A stretch of 54,077 nt of DNA from Candidatus Alloenteromonas pullistercoris (GTDB taxonomy: Bacteria; Bacillota_I; Bacilli_A; RFN20; CAG-826): contig JADINA010000033.1 in assembly GCA_017694295.1 (NCBI GenBank), positions 1 to 54,077 of the forward strand. Reading direction: 5' to 3'. The position numbers and the translations under genes are program-made. Shown here piece by piece: positions 22,045 to 30,751 of the stretch. Numbering within the stretch: position 1 is the first letter of the stretch; each line of letters opens with the position of its first letter. The notes beneath the pieces are model-generated. The model was not told where the DNA came from and did no database searches. It was given only the letters and a program-made list of their open reading frames with translations.

Positions 22045-23493
22045 ATGCCTAACGATAAAATGAATGGAAAGAAAAACGACGCCATAACGAGCCGGGACGA
22101 GGACTTCGCCCAGTGGTATACCGACGTCTGCCGGAAGGCCGAGCTTATGGATTATTCCTCGGTTAAGGGCTTCATCGACTATTTGCCTTATTCCTATGCC
22201 ATCTGGGAGGAGATACAAAGCTATCTCAACCGCCGCTTCAAGGAGCAGGGCTCAAGCAACGTCTACCTCCCGATGATCATCCCCTCCTCATTATTCAATA
22301 AGGAGAAGGAGCATATCGACGGCTTCGCCCCGGAGACCTTGGTGGCCACCATCGGCGGGGGCGAGAAGCTTTCCGATCCCCTCATCATCCGCCCGACCTC
22401 GGAGGTCCTTTTCTCCGACATGTACAAGCGGCTCGTCTCCTCCTATCGCGACCTCCCCAAGATCTACAACCAGTGGTGCTCGGTCGTCAGGTGGGAGAAA
22501 ACGACTCGCCCATTCCTCCGCGGCGCCGAGTTCCTTTGGCAGGAGGGGCATTGCCTTTTCGAGACCGAGGAGCAGGCCAGGGCCAACACCCTCAATATGC
22601 TTGGCGTCTATGACGACCTAGGCCGCGACCTATTGGCCATCCCCTTCGTCAAGGGGCTAAAGACCGAACACGAGAAATTCGCCGGGGCGGTCGCCACCTA
22701 CACCATCGAGGCTTTGATGCATGATGGCAAAGCCCTCCAATCCGGGACCACCCACTACCTGGGGCAGGGGTTCGCCGATGCCTTTGGCATCCGCTTCCTC
22801 GGCCGCAACAACAAGCTTGAGGTCCCCCATCAGACGAGCTGGGGCGTCTCCACTAGGCTAATCGGGGCCATCATCATGGTCCATGGCGACGACAACGGCC
22901 TCGTCTTGCCTCCCCGGGTCGCCCCCATCCAAGTCGTCATCGTCCCCATTAGGCAGGACGCCGAGGGGATATTGGATAAATGCCGCGAGATCGAGAAGAC
23001 CCTTTCCGGCATGGGCATAAGGGTCAAGCTCGACGATTCCGACCATACGCCGGGCTGGAAGTTCGCCGAATGGGAGATGAAGGGCGTCCCCCTTCGGCTT
23101 GAGCTCGGCCCCCGCGATTTGGATGCGGGCAACATTTGCCTTACCAAGCGCGTTAACGGGGAAAAGCGCATCGCCCCCATCGATGAGATTGAGAAGTCCA
23201 TCCCATCGTTGCTCGATGAAATCCACATGGATATGTATAACAAAGCCCTCTCCCACCTTAACGCCCACATCAAGGAAGCCCACGACGTTGAGGAGCTGAA
23301 AAAGATACTCGACGAAGGCGGCTATGCCAAGATGATGTGGTGCGGGGACGAGGAATGCGAGCTCAAGGTGAAGGAAATCACCGGCGGAGGCACCGCCCGC
23401 TGCATCGGCGAGCACGAATCCCCTTTTGGCGAAACCTGCCCTGTATGCGGGAAGAAGGCCGATAAGGTCGTGTATTTCGCCAAGGCCTATTGA
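22045..23493 (+). CDS. proS: Prolyl-tRNA synthetase, archaeal/eukaryotic-type short form
   Basis: Class II synthetase charging tRNA-Pro. At 482 residues it is the ProS type 3 form, without the bacterial editing insertion of about 180 residues. It contains RPTSEV, FLRGAEFLWQEGHCLFET, GTTHYLGQGFADAFGI and HGDDNGLVLPPRVAP, and a C-terminal zinc-type domain with four cysteines (CGDEEC...CPVCG) ending in AKAY. GGAGGG (22032-22037) fits the ATG at 22045; the ATG at 22039 is too close to it. This type is common in Mollicutes and some Bacilli. A terminator follows. Confidence 0.95.
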   Translation: MPNDKMNGKKNDAITSRDEDFAQWYTDVCRKAELMDYSSVKGFIDYLPYSYAIWEEIQSYLNRRFKEQGSSNVYLPMIIPSSLFNKEKEHIDGFAPETLVATIGGGEKLSDPLIIRPTSEVLFSDMYKRLVSSYRDLPKIYNQWCSVVRWEKTTRPFLRGAEFLWQEGHCLFETEEQARANTLNMLGVYDDLGRDLLAIPFVKGLKTEHEKFAGAVATYTIEALMHDGKALQSGTTHYLGQGFADAFGIRFLGRNNKLEVPHQTSWGVSTRLIGAIIMVHGDDNGLVLPPRVAPIQVVIVPIRQDAEGILDKCREIEKTLSGMGIRVKLDDSDHTPGWKFAEWEMKGVPLRLELGPRDLDAGNICLTKRVNGEKRIAPIDEIEKSIPSLLDEIHMDMYNKALSHLNAHIKEAHDVEELKKILDEGGYAKMMWCGDEECELKVKEITGGGTARCIGEHESPFGETCPVCGKKADKVVYFAKAY

Positions 23494-23503
23494 GTTTGGG
23501 TTT

Positions 23504-23537
23504 AGGGGAAGACGCCGCGCTTCCCCTTTTCTTTTTG
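23504..23537 (+). terminator. Terminator of proS
   Basis: Stem AGGGGAAG/CTTCCCCT with an 8-nt loop, followed by TTTCTTTTT. Confidence 0.85.
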
Positions 23538-23585
23538 CCTTCGCCCCCATTTAGGCGATCATCCCCAATCCTTGCTTATTTTTGT

Positions 23586-23613
23586 TTGCTTATAACGGGC
23601 TTTGTTGTAATAT
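23586..23613 (+). promoter_or_regulatory. Probable promoter of tRNA-Ser(GCU)
   Basis: -35 TTGCTT 23586-23591, 16-nt spacer, -10 TAATAT 23608-23613. Confidence 0.45.
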
Positions 23614-23623
23614 AAGCCGGCAC

Positions 23624-23716
23624 GGAGGCGTACCCAAGAGGCCGAAGGGGGCAGGTTGCTAACCTGTTAGGTCGGGTTTACCCGGCGCTCGGGTTCAAAT
23701 CCCGACGCCTCCGCCA
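23624..23716 (+). tRNA. tRNA-Ser (anticodon GCU)
   Basis: Class II tRNA of 93 nt with encoded CCA. The acceptor is GGAGGCG/CGCCTCC, the anticodon arm GCAGG-TTGCTAA-CCTGT gives GCU, with a long variable arm and a GGTTCAAATCC T-loop. It reads AGC/AGU. Confidence 0.97.
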
Positions 23717-23727
23717 TTGCGATTTGA

Positions 23728-23757
23728 AACGACGATCCCAAACGGGTCGTTTTTTCT
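23728..23757 (+). terminator. Terminator of tRNA-Ser(GCU)
   Basis: Outer stem AACGA/TCGTT and inner CCC/GGG separated by a 4-nt bulge, followed by TTTTTTC. Confidence 0.7.
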
Positions 23758-24045
23758 TTTCTAGACTCGCCTCATCCAGGGGTTTCTTTTTCCGTTGACT
23801 AAGGAAGTTGGACATGGCTCTTATAGCTATCTTCACTATCCCATTTTTGCGTTTTCCCTCTTTTTTGCATTCTTTCTTGTATAAATCGGCATATTGGCTG
23901 GCAAAATCGACGATTTTGAATGGTTTTTGCAATGAAACTCCGCAAAATTCAAAGCAATTCTAAGACAAAGCAGGCTTGTTTCCGCCTTCCTTTTTCCTTT
24001 GGAAAGAGAGAAAAAGGGCGGGGCAAAATTGAAACCAATTTTCCG
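23758..24045. other. AT-rich intergenic region
   Basis: About 290 nt, markedly AT-rich. A minus-strand frame from 23932 continues into the terminator and tRNA, has only a TTG start, and is not accepted as a gene. I see no other structure; the right end carries the promoter of the large lipoprotein. Confidence 0.5.
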
Positions 24046-24073
24046 TTGACAATCTTTTTCCCTCTTATATATT
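24046..24073 (+). promoter_or_regulatory. Promoter of the large lipoprotein
   Basis: Perfect -35 TTGACA 24046-24051, 16-nt spacer, -10 TATATT 24068-24073. This is the best consensus promoter in the window. Confidence 0.8.
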
Positions 24074-24100
24074 TAGCCCACCAGAAAGGAACAAAAGCTT

Positions 24101-26461
24101 ATGAACAACAGAAAGCTTCTCATTCCGATGGCCGCCGCCTTGCTCGCCTTGGCCGGCTGCGGGCCATCAGGCTCATCCGATTCCTCGGTAACGGATGGGG
24201 CCTCCTCCTCTCCAGACTCCTCGCTACAGACAAGCGAGGAATCACCTTCCTCTTCTGAGGAAACCATCACCGATTCGCCTGAGGAAAGCGATTCGGAGCA
24301 AACCTCCTCAAGTGAGGTTGCGGATTCCGAAGAATCATCTTCTAGCGACGTCACCGATTCCGAAGAGCCGGTTGGCCCAGAAAAAACGATCGACCAAGCC
24401 CTCCTCGACGAATGGGCTGAAGCCTCAATCGACTTCGCCGGGACCCTAACCGACACCTTGTACACCACCTTGACGGACATCGTCGGGTTTATCGGCAAAA
24501 ACACCTATTCGATGCTTGAGACCGACGGCGAGTATGTTTACGTCGACACTGTTGTATATCGCGAGGAAGGCACCAATTACGCGGCCTATTACTCGCTTTT
24601 GCTCGATAACACGGTCGAGACCCAATATTATGTCGACGGCTACGCCATCTCCGATTTCGACGAATTGGTCTATAATCCATTCGCCCTTTTGACCGAAGCC
24701 GATCTGACCGAAACATCCGAGGGGGTCTATTCGATAGCTTCCGAAAAGCTTTCCGATTTCGGGTATCCGCTTTGCCCCTATGTGCTAGAAAACGTCTCGA
24801 GCATTACCCTGGAAAGGACCGATGACGTCATCGCGCTTGAGCTTATTTCGTCCTATTCGGATTATGGCGAGATTTATAACCTCAACCTCTCCTATGAACT
24901 TAAAATTTCCGAAACCACGGATTTGGCCGTCCCTACGCCCTATGCCCATGAGGATTACCATGACGCAGTCGGCACCGCCTTGACCGCCTGGGACGCTGCC
25001 TTGGGCGGGGAAGGCGATGAAACGGGCTATGTGCTGAATAAGACGCTGACGCCAGTCGATGAGCCGTCCCTTCCCGTCGCCACCAGCCAAACCATCGTCA
25101 CCTCCAACGCCATCCTCATCAAAAACGACGGCGGCATCACCTCCGATAACGATTGGGGCTATGCCGTCTATGACGATGGGGAGGTTTACGAATTCGAGAT
25201 AGTCGATGGAGCGCCGGTCCAAGGCGAAGCCTTAGAAGCCCAGTTGCCCCTTCCCCTCCCCGGGGAGATAGCCCCTGAGCTATTTGAGGAAACCGAAGAA
25301 GAGGGCGTCTATGCCTTCCGCGACGATTCCTTGGCCTTATCCGCCATCATCTGGCTCGTCGAGGATCCGAACCTCCTTTCCCTTATCCAATACTTCGGCG
25401 TCGCCGACAACCTGACCATCACCATTGAAGGCGGGCTTGTCACCGGTTATGCCTTCGATTACATGTCGATGGGCATCGGAAGCTATTACATCGAGCACTG
25501 CGAAGTCGAAATCGCCGAATTCGACACCGCCACCATCGATTACGAGTTCGTCGTCCCCTCGGCTGAGCCAGTCGACCTTTCTACCCTTGCCGGGACCTGG
25601 ACCGGGACGATGATTGCAACCAGCGACGTCTATACCATCGTCATCGGCGAAGATGGGACGGCGACCCTCAATGGGGAAGCAGCGACCATCGAAGGCGAAT
25701 ATGACCGTTGGAACAATCTCGTCGGAACAATCGTAAGCGATACTTACGACCTTGGCTTCGAGTATTACCCGGCCTATGAAGAGATATGGATTTATTCTGA
25801 CGATTATACCGTAAACGTCAGGTTATATAAGGAAACCGGCGGCGTTGAGGATCCGGTAGCGATCCCCGAGGCGATGATCGGGACCTGGCATGCCGAAACA
25901 GTCAGCACCAACATCGAAGGGGCCGATGGGCCGGTTGACCTCATCATCGGCGAAGAGGAAATAACCCTTAACGGCGTTGTCGCCGAGCTGACCGATATAA
26001 GCGAATCCAGCGGCTCGGTTTATGCGACCTTGACCTCCGGCGGTCTCTCCTACGAGTTGACCTATAATCCGGCCCAAGGCGATTGGGGGGCCCAAATCTC
26101 CTTAAGCTATGGCGCGGAGACATCCGATGGCTATGAATACTATAACGCCAACCTAACGCTTGTTGAGGAAGGCGGCGGGGCCATCGAATTGGATCCGCAG
26201 TTGGTTGGGACCTGGGTTGGGATCGACACTAACACCGACGAAGAGCATACCCTCGTCATCAACGCCGACGGAACCGGCACCTTCGATGGTGTCACCTTCG
26301 ATGACCCCATCGAGTTCACAGCATTCCTCCTCGGATATCAAGCCACCTTCACCATAGGCGGGGTCGAATACGAGATCAGCTTCCTTGAAGCCTCGATTGG
26401 CAATCCCTACATGCGCGTGTCCAACGACGACGTCAACGTTGATTGCTATCCGGCCGAATAA
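24101..26461 (+). CDS. Large repeat-containing surface lipoprotein
   Basis: 786 residues. The lipoprotein signal MNNRKLLIPMAAALLALAGC has its lipobox Cys at residue 20. A Ser/Glu/Asp-rich stalk (about 22-95) follows, then a long extracellular part rich in beta strand and aromatic residues. The last 290 residues hold three repeats beginning LAGTWTGTM (about 497), MIGTWHAET (about 593) and LVGTWVGID (about 703), each followed by a VIGEDGTATLNG-like hairpin, resembling lipocalin-like beta-barrel repeats. Ser/Glu stalk lipoproteins of this kind are typical of gut Bacilli. The ligand is unknown. AAAGGA precedes the ATG, and it has its own strong promoter and terminator. Confidence 0.85.
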   Translation: MNNRKLLIPMAAALLALAGCGPSGSSDSSVTDGASSSPDSSLQTSEESPSSSEETITDSPEESDSEQTSSSEVADSEESSSSDVTDSEEPVGPEKTIDQALLDEWAEASIDFAGTLTDTLYTTLTDIVGFIGKNTYSMLETDGEYVYVDTVVYREEGTNYAAYYSLLLDNTVETQYYVDGYAISDFDELVYNPFALLTEADLTETSEGVYSIASEKLSDFGYPLCPYVLENVSSITLERTDDVIALELISSYSDYGEIYNLNLSYELKISETTDLAVPTPYAHEDYHDAVGTALTAWDAALGGEGDETGYVLNKTLTPVDEPSLPVATSQTIVTSNAILIKNDGGITSDNDWGYAVYDDGEVYEFEIVDGAPVQGEALEAQLPLPLPGEIAPELFEETEEEGVYAFRDDSLALSAIIWLVEDPNLLSLIQYFGVADNLTITIEGGLVTGYAFDYMSMGIGSYYIEHCEVEIAEFDTATIDYEFVVPSAEPVDLSTLAGTWTGTMIATSDVYTIVIGEDGTATLNGEAATIEGEYDRWNNLVGTIVSDTYDLGFEYYPAYEEIWIYSDDYTVNVRLYKETGGVEDPVAIPEAMIGTWHAETVSTNIEGADGPVDLIIGEEEITLNGVVAELTDISESSGSVYATLTSGGLSYELTYNPAQGDWGAQISLSYGAETSDGYEYYNANLTLVEEGGGAIELDPQLVGTWVGIDTNTDEEHTLVINADGTGTFDGVTFDDPIEFTAFLLGYQATFTIGGVEYEISFLEASIGNPYMRVSNDDVNVDCYPAE

Positions 26462-26475
26462 GCTAAACAATGCTG

Positions 26476-26508
26476 AAAACGCCCTCCGAAAAGGGGGCGT
26501 TTTCTTTG
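26476..26508 (+). terminator. Terminator of the lipoprotein gene
   Basis: Nine-pair stem AAAACGCCC/GGGCGTTTT followed by TTTCTTT. Confidence 0.9.
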
Positions 26509-26520
26509 TCTGCTTGGTTA

Positions 26521-26643
26521 ATGAAAGCGGTCGCGATGATTGATGCCTCAAAGCCGGTATCGGCCGGGGATGAGTTGAAAATATAAGTCAATCTGTCGAA
26601 AGCCAAGCTGTATGACCCGGTTTCCGAATTGGCTATTAACTAA
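26521..26643 (+). pseudogene. Relic: C-terminal end of a sugar-ABC ATPase (MsmX/UgpC type)
   Basis: In one frame this reads VAMIDASKPVSAGDELKI, a TAA stop at 26584-26586, then VNLSKAKLYDPVSELAIN and a second TAA. The pattern matches the TOBE tail of MsmX/UgpC-family ATPases (v-aRvD--s-vk-Gd-v-l-v-lsk-HlFDp-te-aI). Only about 40 codons remain and the body of the gene is gone. It sits just after the lipoprotein terminator. I judge it the leftover of a deletion that removed a carbohydrate transporter gene. Confidence 0.6.
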
Positions 26644-26828
26644 AGAAGACCGTTACTTATTTTGCTCTTCCTGCTTAGGCGGAATCTTCGCCTTTGGGCT
26701 GCTAACGATTCGTGAGAAGGGGAGTTTTTGCGATTCTTAGTGAAGCATCGGGGGCTTTTGATTTTCGCGATAGGAAAAATGCTTTGCTGATTTCCGGTGC
26801 AAAGCAAACGCCTATCAAGATAGAATGG
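26644..26828. other. Intergenic, no gene seen
   Basis: Contains a weak hairpin AGGCG/CGCCT (26677-26693) followed by TTTGGG, perhaps the old terminator of the relic ABC gene. Two short frames here have no ribosome site or recognisable product. Confidence 0.4.
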
Positions 26829-26884
26829 CCAAACGTGGAAGCAATCTTTGTCCAAACGTGGAAGCAATCTTTGTCCAAATATGG
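26829..26884. repeat. 23-bp tandem repeat, candidate operator array
   Basis: Two perfect 23-bp copies (26829-26851, 26852-26874), then a third partial copy whose core is CCAAATATGG (26875-26884). Each copy starts with a CCAAnnnTGG-type inverted half-site pair (CCAAACGTGG twice). The third core overlaps the -35 position of the following promoter. Confidence 0.7.
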
Positions 26885-26900
26885 AATTACTAGAAAAATA

Positions 26901-26909
26901 TGGTAAAAT
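26901..26909 (+). promoter_or_regulatory. Extended -10 of the DUF4143 ATPase gene
   Basis: TGG-TAAAAT, followed by AAAGGAGGCT and an ATG at 26937. Confidence 0.5.
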
Positions 26910-26936
26910 TTAGGCGAAAGGAGGCTTTAGATTGAC

Positions 26937-28208
26937 ATGGATTTCAGTTACAAGCATCGCATCGCCGATGAGATATTGGTTGGAAAGCTTGCCTCAAAAG
27001 GCGCTGTTTTAATTGAGGGGTTGAAATGGTGTGGCAAGACGACGACGGCAAGAATGCACGCAAAAAGCGTTCTCCTAATGGATGAGGAAAGGCAAAACAA
27101 CATCGCTTTGGCTGATTTTGCCCCTTCCGCCCTCCTTGATGGCGAAACGCCGAGGCTGATCGACGAATGGCAGTTGGCCCCCAAACTTTGGGATGCGGTT
27201 CGTCTCGAAGTCGATAAAAGGCAAAAGATGGGCCAGTTTATTTTGACTGGGTCGACAACCCCCTATTCGAGGGAGGAGATTCATCATAGCGGGACGGGTC
27301 GCTTCACCAGGCTTCTAATGAGAACGATGAGTTTGTTCGAATCGCTTGATTCCAATGGTTCGGTCTCCTTGAAAGGGCTTTTCGAATCGCCATCCCAAAT
27401 CCGGGGCAAGGCGGAAATCGATATAAGAAAGCTTGCCTATCTTGTTTGCCGGGGCGGTTGGCCGATGGCCATCTCCCTAAGCGAAAGCGATTCGCTAAAG
27501 CAGGCATTTGATTACGTCGATGCGCTTATTGAATGGGATTTGAAGCGACTGGGCGGGATATTTTCCAATACCCAGCGCGCCCGAAAGATAATGCGCTGCT
27601 ACGCTAGGCAGCAGGGGACGCAGGTAAGCGACAATAAGCTGCTTGACGATATCGCTTCCGGCGCTTCCGGCGCATTCTCGATAAAAGCATTAGGAACTTT
27701 TCTCGCGGCCTTAAACGACATGTTCGTAATCGAGGAAATGCCAGCCTGGAGCCCAAATCTACGATCAAAAACCGCAATTAGGAAAGCCAACACCCGTTAT
27801 TTCTCAGACCCCTCAATCGCCACGGCTTCCCTAGGCCTAGGCCCCGGCGATTTGCTAAGCGACTTGAATACCTTCGGTTTGCTTTTTGAGGCGTTGGCGA
27901 TTCGCGATCTGCGCATCTACGCCGAAGCGCTTGATGGGAGCGTCTACCATTACCGCGATAAAAGCGGGCTCGAGTGCGATGCCGTAATCCATTTGAGAAA
28001 CGGGAAATACGGCTTGGCGGAAATCAAACTCGGAGGCGATAGGCTTATCGAGGAGGGGGTTAGGAACCTTAAGAAGCTTTCCTCAACCATCGACTTTGAA
28101 AAAATGGGCGCGCCCTCTTTCCTCGCCGTCATAACCGGGGTGGGCGATTACGCGTATATGAATGGCGACGGCGTTTGCATCGTCCCCATCGGGGCGTTGC
28201 GTGATTAA
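26937..28208 (+). CDS. AAA-family ATPase with DUF4143 domain
   Basis: 423 residues. The N-terminal P-loop domain has Walker A GLKWCGKTTTA near residue 29, Walker B RLIDEWQ near residue 72, and the sensor strand FILTGSTTPY. The C-terminal DUF4143 region ends in a PD-(D/E)XK-like pattern (GLECDAVIHLRNGKYGLAEIKLG). These ATPases are common, patchily distributed accessory genes of unknown role, sometimes linked with mobile or toxin loci. The copy stands alone behind three repeats, a sign of specific control. AAAGGAGG precedes the ATG. Confidence 0.88.
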   Translation: MDFSYKHRIADEILVGKLASKGAVLIEGLKWCGKTTTARMHAKSVLLMDEERQNNIALADFAPSALLDGETPRLIDEWQLAPKLWDAVRLEVDKRQKMGQFILTGSTTPYSREEIHHSGTGRFTRLLMRTMSLFESLDSNGSVSLKGLFESPSQIRGKAEIDIRKLAYLVCRGGWPMAISLSESDSLKQAFDYVDALIEWDLKRLGGIFSNTQRARKIMRCYARQQGTQVSDNKLLDDIASGASGAFSIKALGTFLAALNDMFVIEEMPAWSPNLRSKTAIRKANTRYFSDPSIATASLGLGPGDLLSDLNTFGLLFEALAIRDLRIYAEALDGSVYHYRDKSGLECDAVIHLRNGKYGLAEIKLGGDRLIEEGVRNLKKLSSTIDFEKMGAPSFLAVITGVGDYAYMNGDGVCIVPIGALRD

Positions 28209-28303
28209 CTCCCTTCGCCCACGTTCCAAACTCTATTTTCGAAATAGACCCTGTTAAGGTCTTCCGTTTCTTTGGGGTAAAATAAGAAGCGGAGGATACG
28301 AAC

Positions 28304-29605
28304 ATGCAAAAGATAATATGCCCGCACTGCAAAAAGGAATTCGAGCTGCAGGATAAGGATTACCAAGACCTCCTTTCCCAGGTCAGGGGGAAGGAGATGG
28401 AAAGCCAAATCAAATCCCAGGTCCAGGCCATCGAGGCGAAAAAGGAAGCCGACCTCGCCAAAGCCAAAAGCGACTATGAGAAGCGCGAGCTTCTGAATAG
28501 CTCTTCCTACGAAAAGGAAATCAATGAGCTGAAGGCGAAAATCGCCTCCTTTGAGGCCGAGAAGAAGCTGGCCCTAAACGAAGCTGAGCGCAAAAGCCTT
28601 GAGACGATTTCCCAAAAAGACGGCTTGATCAAAGAACTTGAAAGCAAGCTGAAGAACCTCTCGCTTCAAGCCGAAGCGGAAAGGCAAAAGGAGATCTCCG
28701 TTTACAACGAAAAGCTGACCAAAGCCCAATCCGACCTCGCCTTGGAAAGGAAGGCGGGTGAACTTAAGCAAAAGGAATTGGAGCAAACCCATAAGCTTCA
28801 GCTTGAGGCCAAGGAAGAGGAAATAAGGCAATTGAAGGACTTCAAGTCGCGCGAATCGACGAAGATGGTGGGGGAAGACCTTGAAACCTATTGCCATGAC
28901 CAATTCGAGAAAGTCCGGGCCATGGCTTTCCCAAGCGCCGAGTTCGGCAAGGACAACACCGTCTCCGCCTCCGGCTCGAAAGGCGATTTCATCTTCAAAG
29001 ACTTCGACCACGCCATGCCGGATAGGCCCTACATCTCGATAATGTTTGAGATGAAAAACGAGACCGACTCGACCTCGACGAAGAAGAAAAACGAGGATTT
29101 CCTCAAAGAGCTCGACAAGGATAGGAACGAGAAGGGCTGCGAATACGCCGTCTTGGTCTCGATGCTTGAGAAAGACTCCGATTTATATAACCAAGGCATC
29201 GTCGACGTCTCGCACCGTTACCCGAAGATGTACGTCATCCGTCCCCAGTTTTTCATCCCCCTCATCGGGCTGCTCCGCAACGAGGCGAGGAACTCGATTA
29301 AGTATCTTGTTGAGCTTAAGCAAGCAAGGAGCCAAAGCATCGACGTCGTCAACTTCGAGGAGAACCTGCAAAACTTCAAAGACGACTTCTCCCGCAACTT
29401 TGGGCGTGCCAAAGAGAAGTTCGACGCCGCCATCGCGGAGATCGACAAGACGATCGACCACCTCCAAAAGGTCAAGAAAGGCTTGCTCGGAAGCGAGAAG
29501 AACCTGAACATCGCCAACAACAAGATCGACGCGATTACCATCAGAAAGCTCACCAAAAACGCCCCAAGCGTCAAGGAAGCTTTCGACGAGCTTAAAGGCG
29601 ATTAA
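28304..29605 (+). CDS. DUF2130 coiled-coil protein
   Basis: 433 residues. An N-terminal zinc-finger-like CPHCKKEF (residues 6-13) opens a long coiled coil (about 25-185) rich in Lys/Glu/Gln. The C-terminal DUF2130 domain (about 190-370) contains GEDLETYCHDQFEKVR and ASGSKGDFIFKDFDH, with a MFEMKNE strand resembling the core of restriction-like nucleases (D...E-x-K). The family function is unknown. GGAGGATA precedes the ATG, and a TAAAAT -10 lies at 28278-28283. The 95-nt gap before it holds a hairpin TCTATTT/AAATAGA at 28232-28248. Confidence 0.9.
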   Translation: MQKIICPHCKKEFELQDKDYQDLLSQVRGKEMESQIKSQVQAIEAKKEADLAKAKSDYEKRELLNSSSYEKEINELKAKIASFEAEKKLALNEAERKSLETISQKDGLIKELESKLKNLSLQAEAERQKEISVYNEKLTKAQSDLALERKAGELKQKELEQTHKLQLEAKEEEIRQLKDFKSRESTKMVGEDLETYCHDQFEKVRAMAFPSAEFGKDNTVSASGSKGDFIFKDFDHAMPDRPYISIMFEMKNETDSTSTKKKNEDFLKELDKDRNEKGCEYAVLVSMLEKDSDLYNQGIVDVSHRYPKMYVIRPQFFIPLIGLLRNEARNSIKYLVELKQARSQSIDVVNFEENLQNFKDDFSRNFGRAKEKFDAAIAEIDKTIDHLQKVKKGLLGSEKNLNIANNKIDAITIRKLTKNAPSVKEAFDELKGD

Positions 29606-29671
29606 AGCAAAAGGGCCGGTTTTGGCCGACCCAATTTCCTTGCAAAGTTTAAGCGAAAACACGCAAAAGGG

Positions 29672-30670
29672 TTATTTTTGCCCTTCCTTTTCGGCAATCC
29701 GACTTTGGACTTTCCCAATCATGTCGGCGTCATAAAGGCGCTTCGCCTCGATTATCGTCTCGCCAAACGTCTCGGCCGAGGATTTGCCATGGCATTTGAG
29801 GACGAGCTTTTTTATGCCTAGCAGCGGTGCGCACGCCTTCTTGGCGTAATCAAATGGCTTCTTGACGTTGCGAAGCCCCTTCGCCTGGAGCAATGCCCCC
29901 ATCTTAGTTAAGGCGTTTTTGAATATCGCCTCCTTGAATAGGTCGGAGATGAAATAGCAGGCCTCCTCGGTTCCTTTTAAGAAGACGTTGCCGGCGAAGC
30001 CATCGCAGATGACGGCGTCCGCCTCGCCTTTAAGGACGTGGTCGCCTTCGATCGAACCGACGAAGTTGAGCCCGCTTTCCTTCAATAAGGCATAGGCTTC
30101 CTTGCTAAGCTCATTGCCCTTGCCTTCCTCGCTTCCGACGTTCAATAGGCCGATCCGCGGCTTTTCCATCCCAATCGACTCGAGGTAGGTCGAGGCCATG
30201 ATGGCGAATTGGAGGATGTATTCGCTTTTGCAGTCCATGTTGGCCCCGGCGTCCATGACCTTGACCATGCCGCCGGTCCTAGTTGGCAAAGTCGCCATCA
30301 AAGCCGGGCGCGAGACCTCGGGGATCCGCCCGATGCGAAGGATGCCGCCGCTAAGCAAGGCGCCGGTGGGGCCGGCTGAGACCAAGGCCGCGCATTTCTC
30401 GTCGCCGCGAAGCCGCTCAAAGGCCAAGGCCAAGCTTGAATCCGGCTTTTCCTTGAAGAAGGTCGAGGGATGGTCGGTGTTTAGCACGGCGACCGAGGTG
30501 TCGACGATCTCAACCCTTGGCGAAAGCTCGCCAAGCCCTTCCTCGATTTCCTTTTTCGGGCCGAAGGCGACGATGTGCAGCCCGCCCTCCTTGCTTAAGG
30601 CGTATTTAAGGCCCTCAACGCAGGCCTTCGGGGCCAAATCCCCACCTAGGCAATCCAACGCGATATCCAT
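29672..30670 (-). CDS. plsX: Phosphate acyltransferase PlsX
   Basis: Converts acyl-ACP to acyl-phosphate for PlsY, the first committed step of phospholipid synthesis in most Bacillota. 332 residues with DCLGGDLAPKACVEGL at the start, DHPSTFFKEKPDSSLALA near residue 82, VSAGPTGALLSGG near residue 115 and GFAGNVFLKGTE near residue 232. AAAGGAGCG before the ATG at 30670 fixes the start; an upstream in-frame ATG lacks it. In Bacillus plsX lies with fabD and acpP; here it is alone between convergent and divergent neighbours. Confidence 0.95.
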   Translation of the reverse strand: MDIALDCLGGDLAPKACVEGLKYALSKEGGLHIVAFGPKKEIEEGLGELSPRVEIVDTSVAVLNTDHPSTFFKEKPDSSLALAFERLRGDEKCAALVSAGPTGALLSGGILRIGRIPEVSRPALMATLPTRTGGMVKVMDAGANMDCKSEYILQFAIMASTYLESIGMEKPRIGLLNVGSEEGKGNELSKEAYALLKESGLNFVGSIEGDHVLKGEADAVICDGFAGNVFLKGTEEACYFISDLFKEAIFKNALTKMGALLQAKGLRNVKKPFDYAKKACAPLLGIKKLVLKCHGKSSAETFGETIIEAKRLYDADMIGKVQSRIAEKEGQK

Positions 30671-30691
30671 GGAACGCTCCTTTCCGGCCCC

Positions 30692-30720
30692 TTTAGATTG
30701 GGCTTTCAATGGTTTATAAT
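30692..30720 (+). promoter_or_regulatory. Promoter of the 30752 membrane protein
   Basis: -35 TTTAGA, 17-nt spacer, perfect -10 TATAAT (30715-30720). It overlaps the upstream region of the divergent plsX. Confidence 0.6.
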
Positions 30721-30751
30721 ACACCGCGAAGCCCCTTGCGGACTAGTAACC

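Noticed and set aside
23678-23932. Minus-strand frame next to tRNA-Ser(GCU)
   Set aside because: Starts with TTG, runs through the tRNA terminator and tRNA (ending RRRRDLNP, a typical tRNA shadow), and has no family match.
26829-26884. CRISPR array
   Set aside because: Repeats are directly adjacent with no spacers and only two full copies.
26640-26906. Short frames on both strands in the gap before the DUF4143 ATPase
   Set aside because: No start signals, overlap the 23-bp repeats, no recognisable product.
29606-29640. Hairpin after the DUF2130 gene as terminator
   Set aside because: Stem is interrupted by a mismatch and no real T-run follows.
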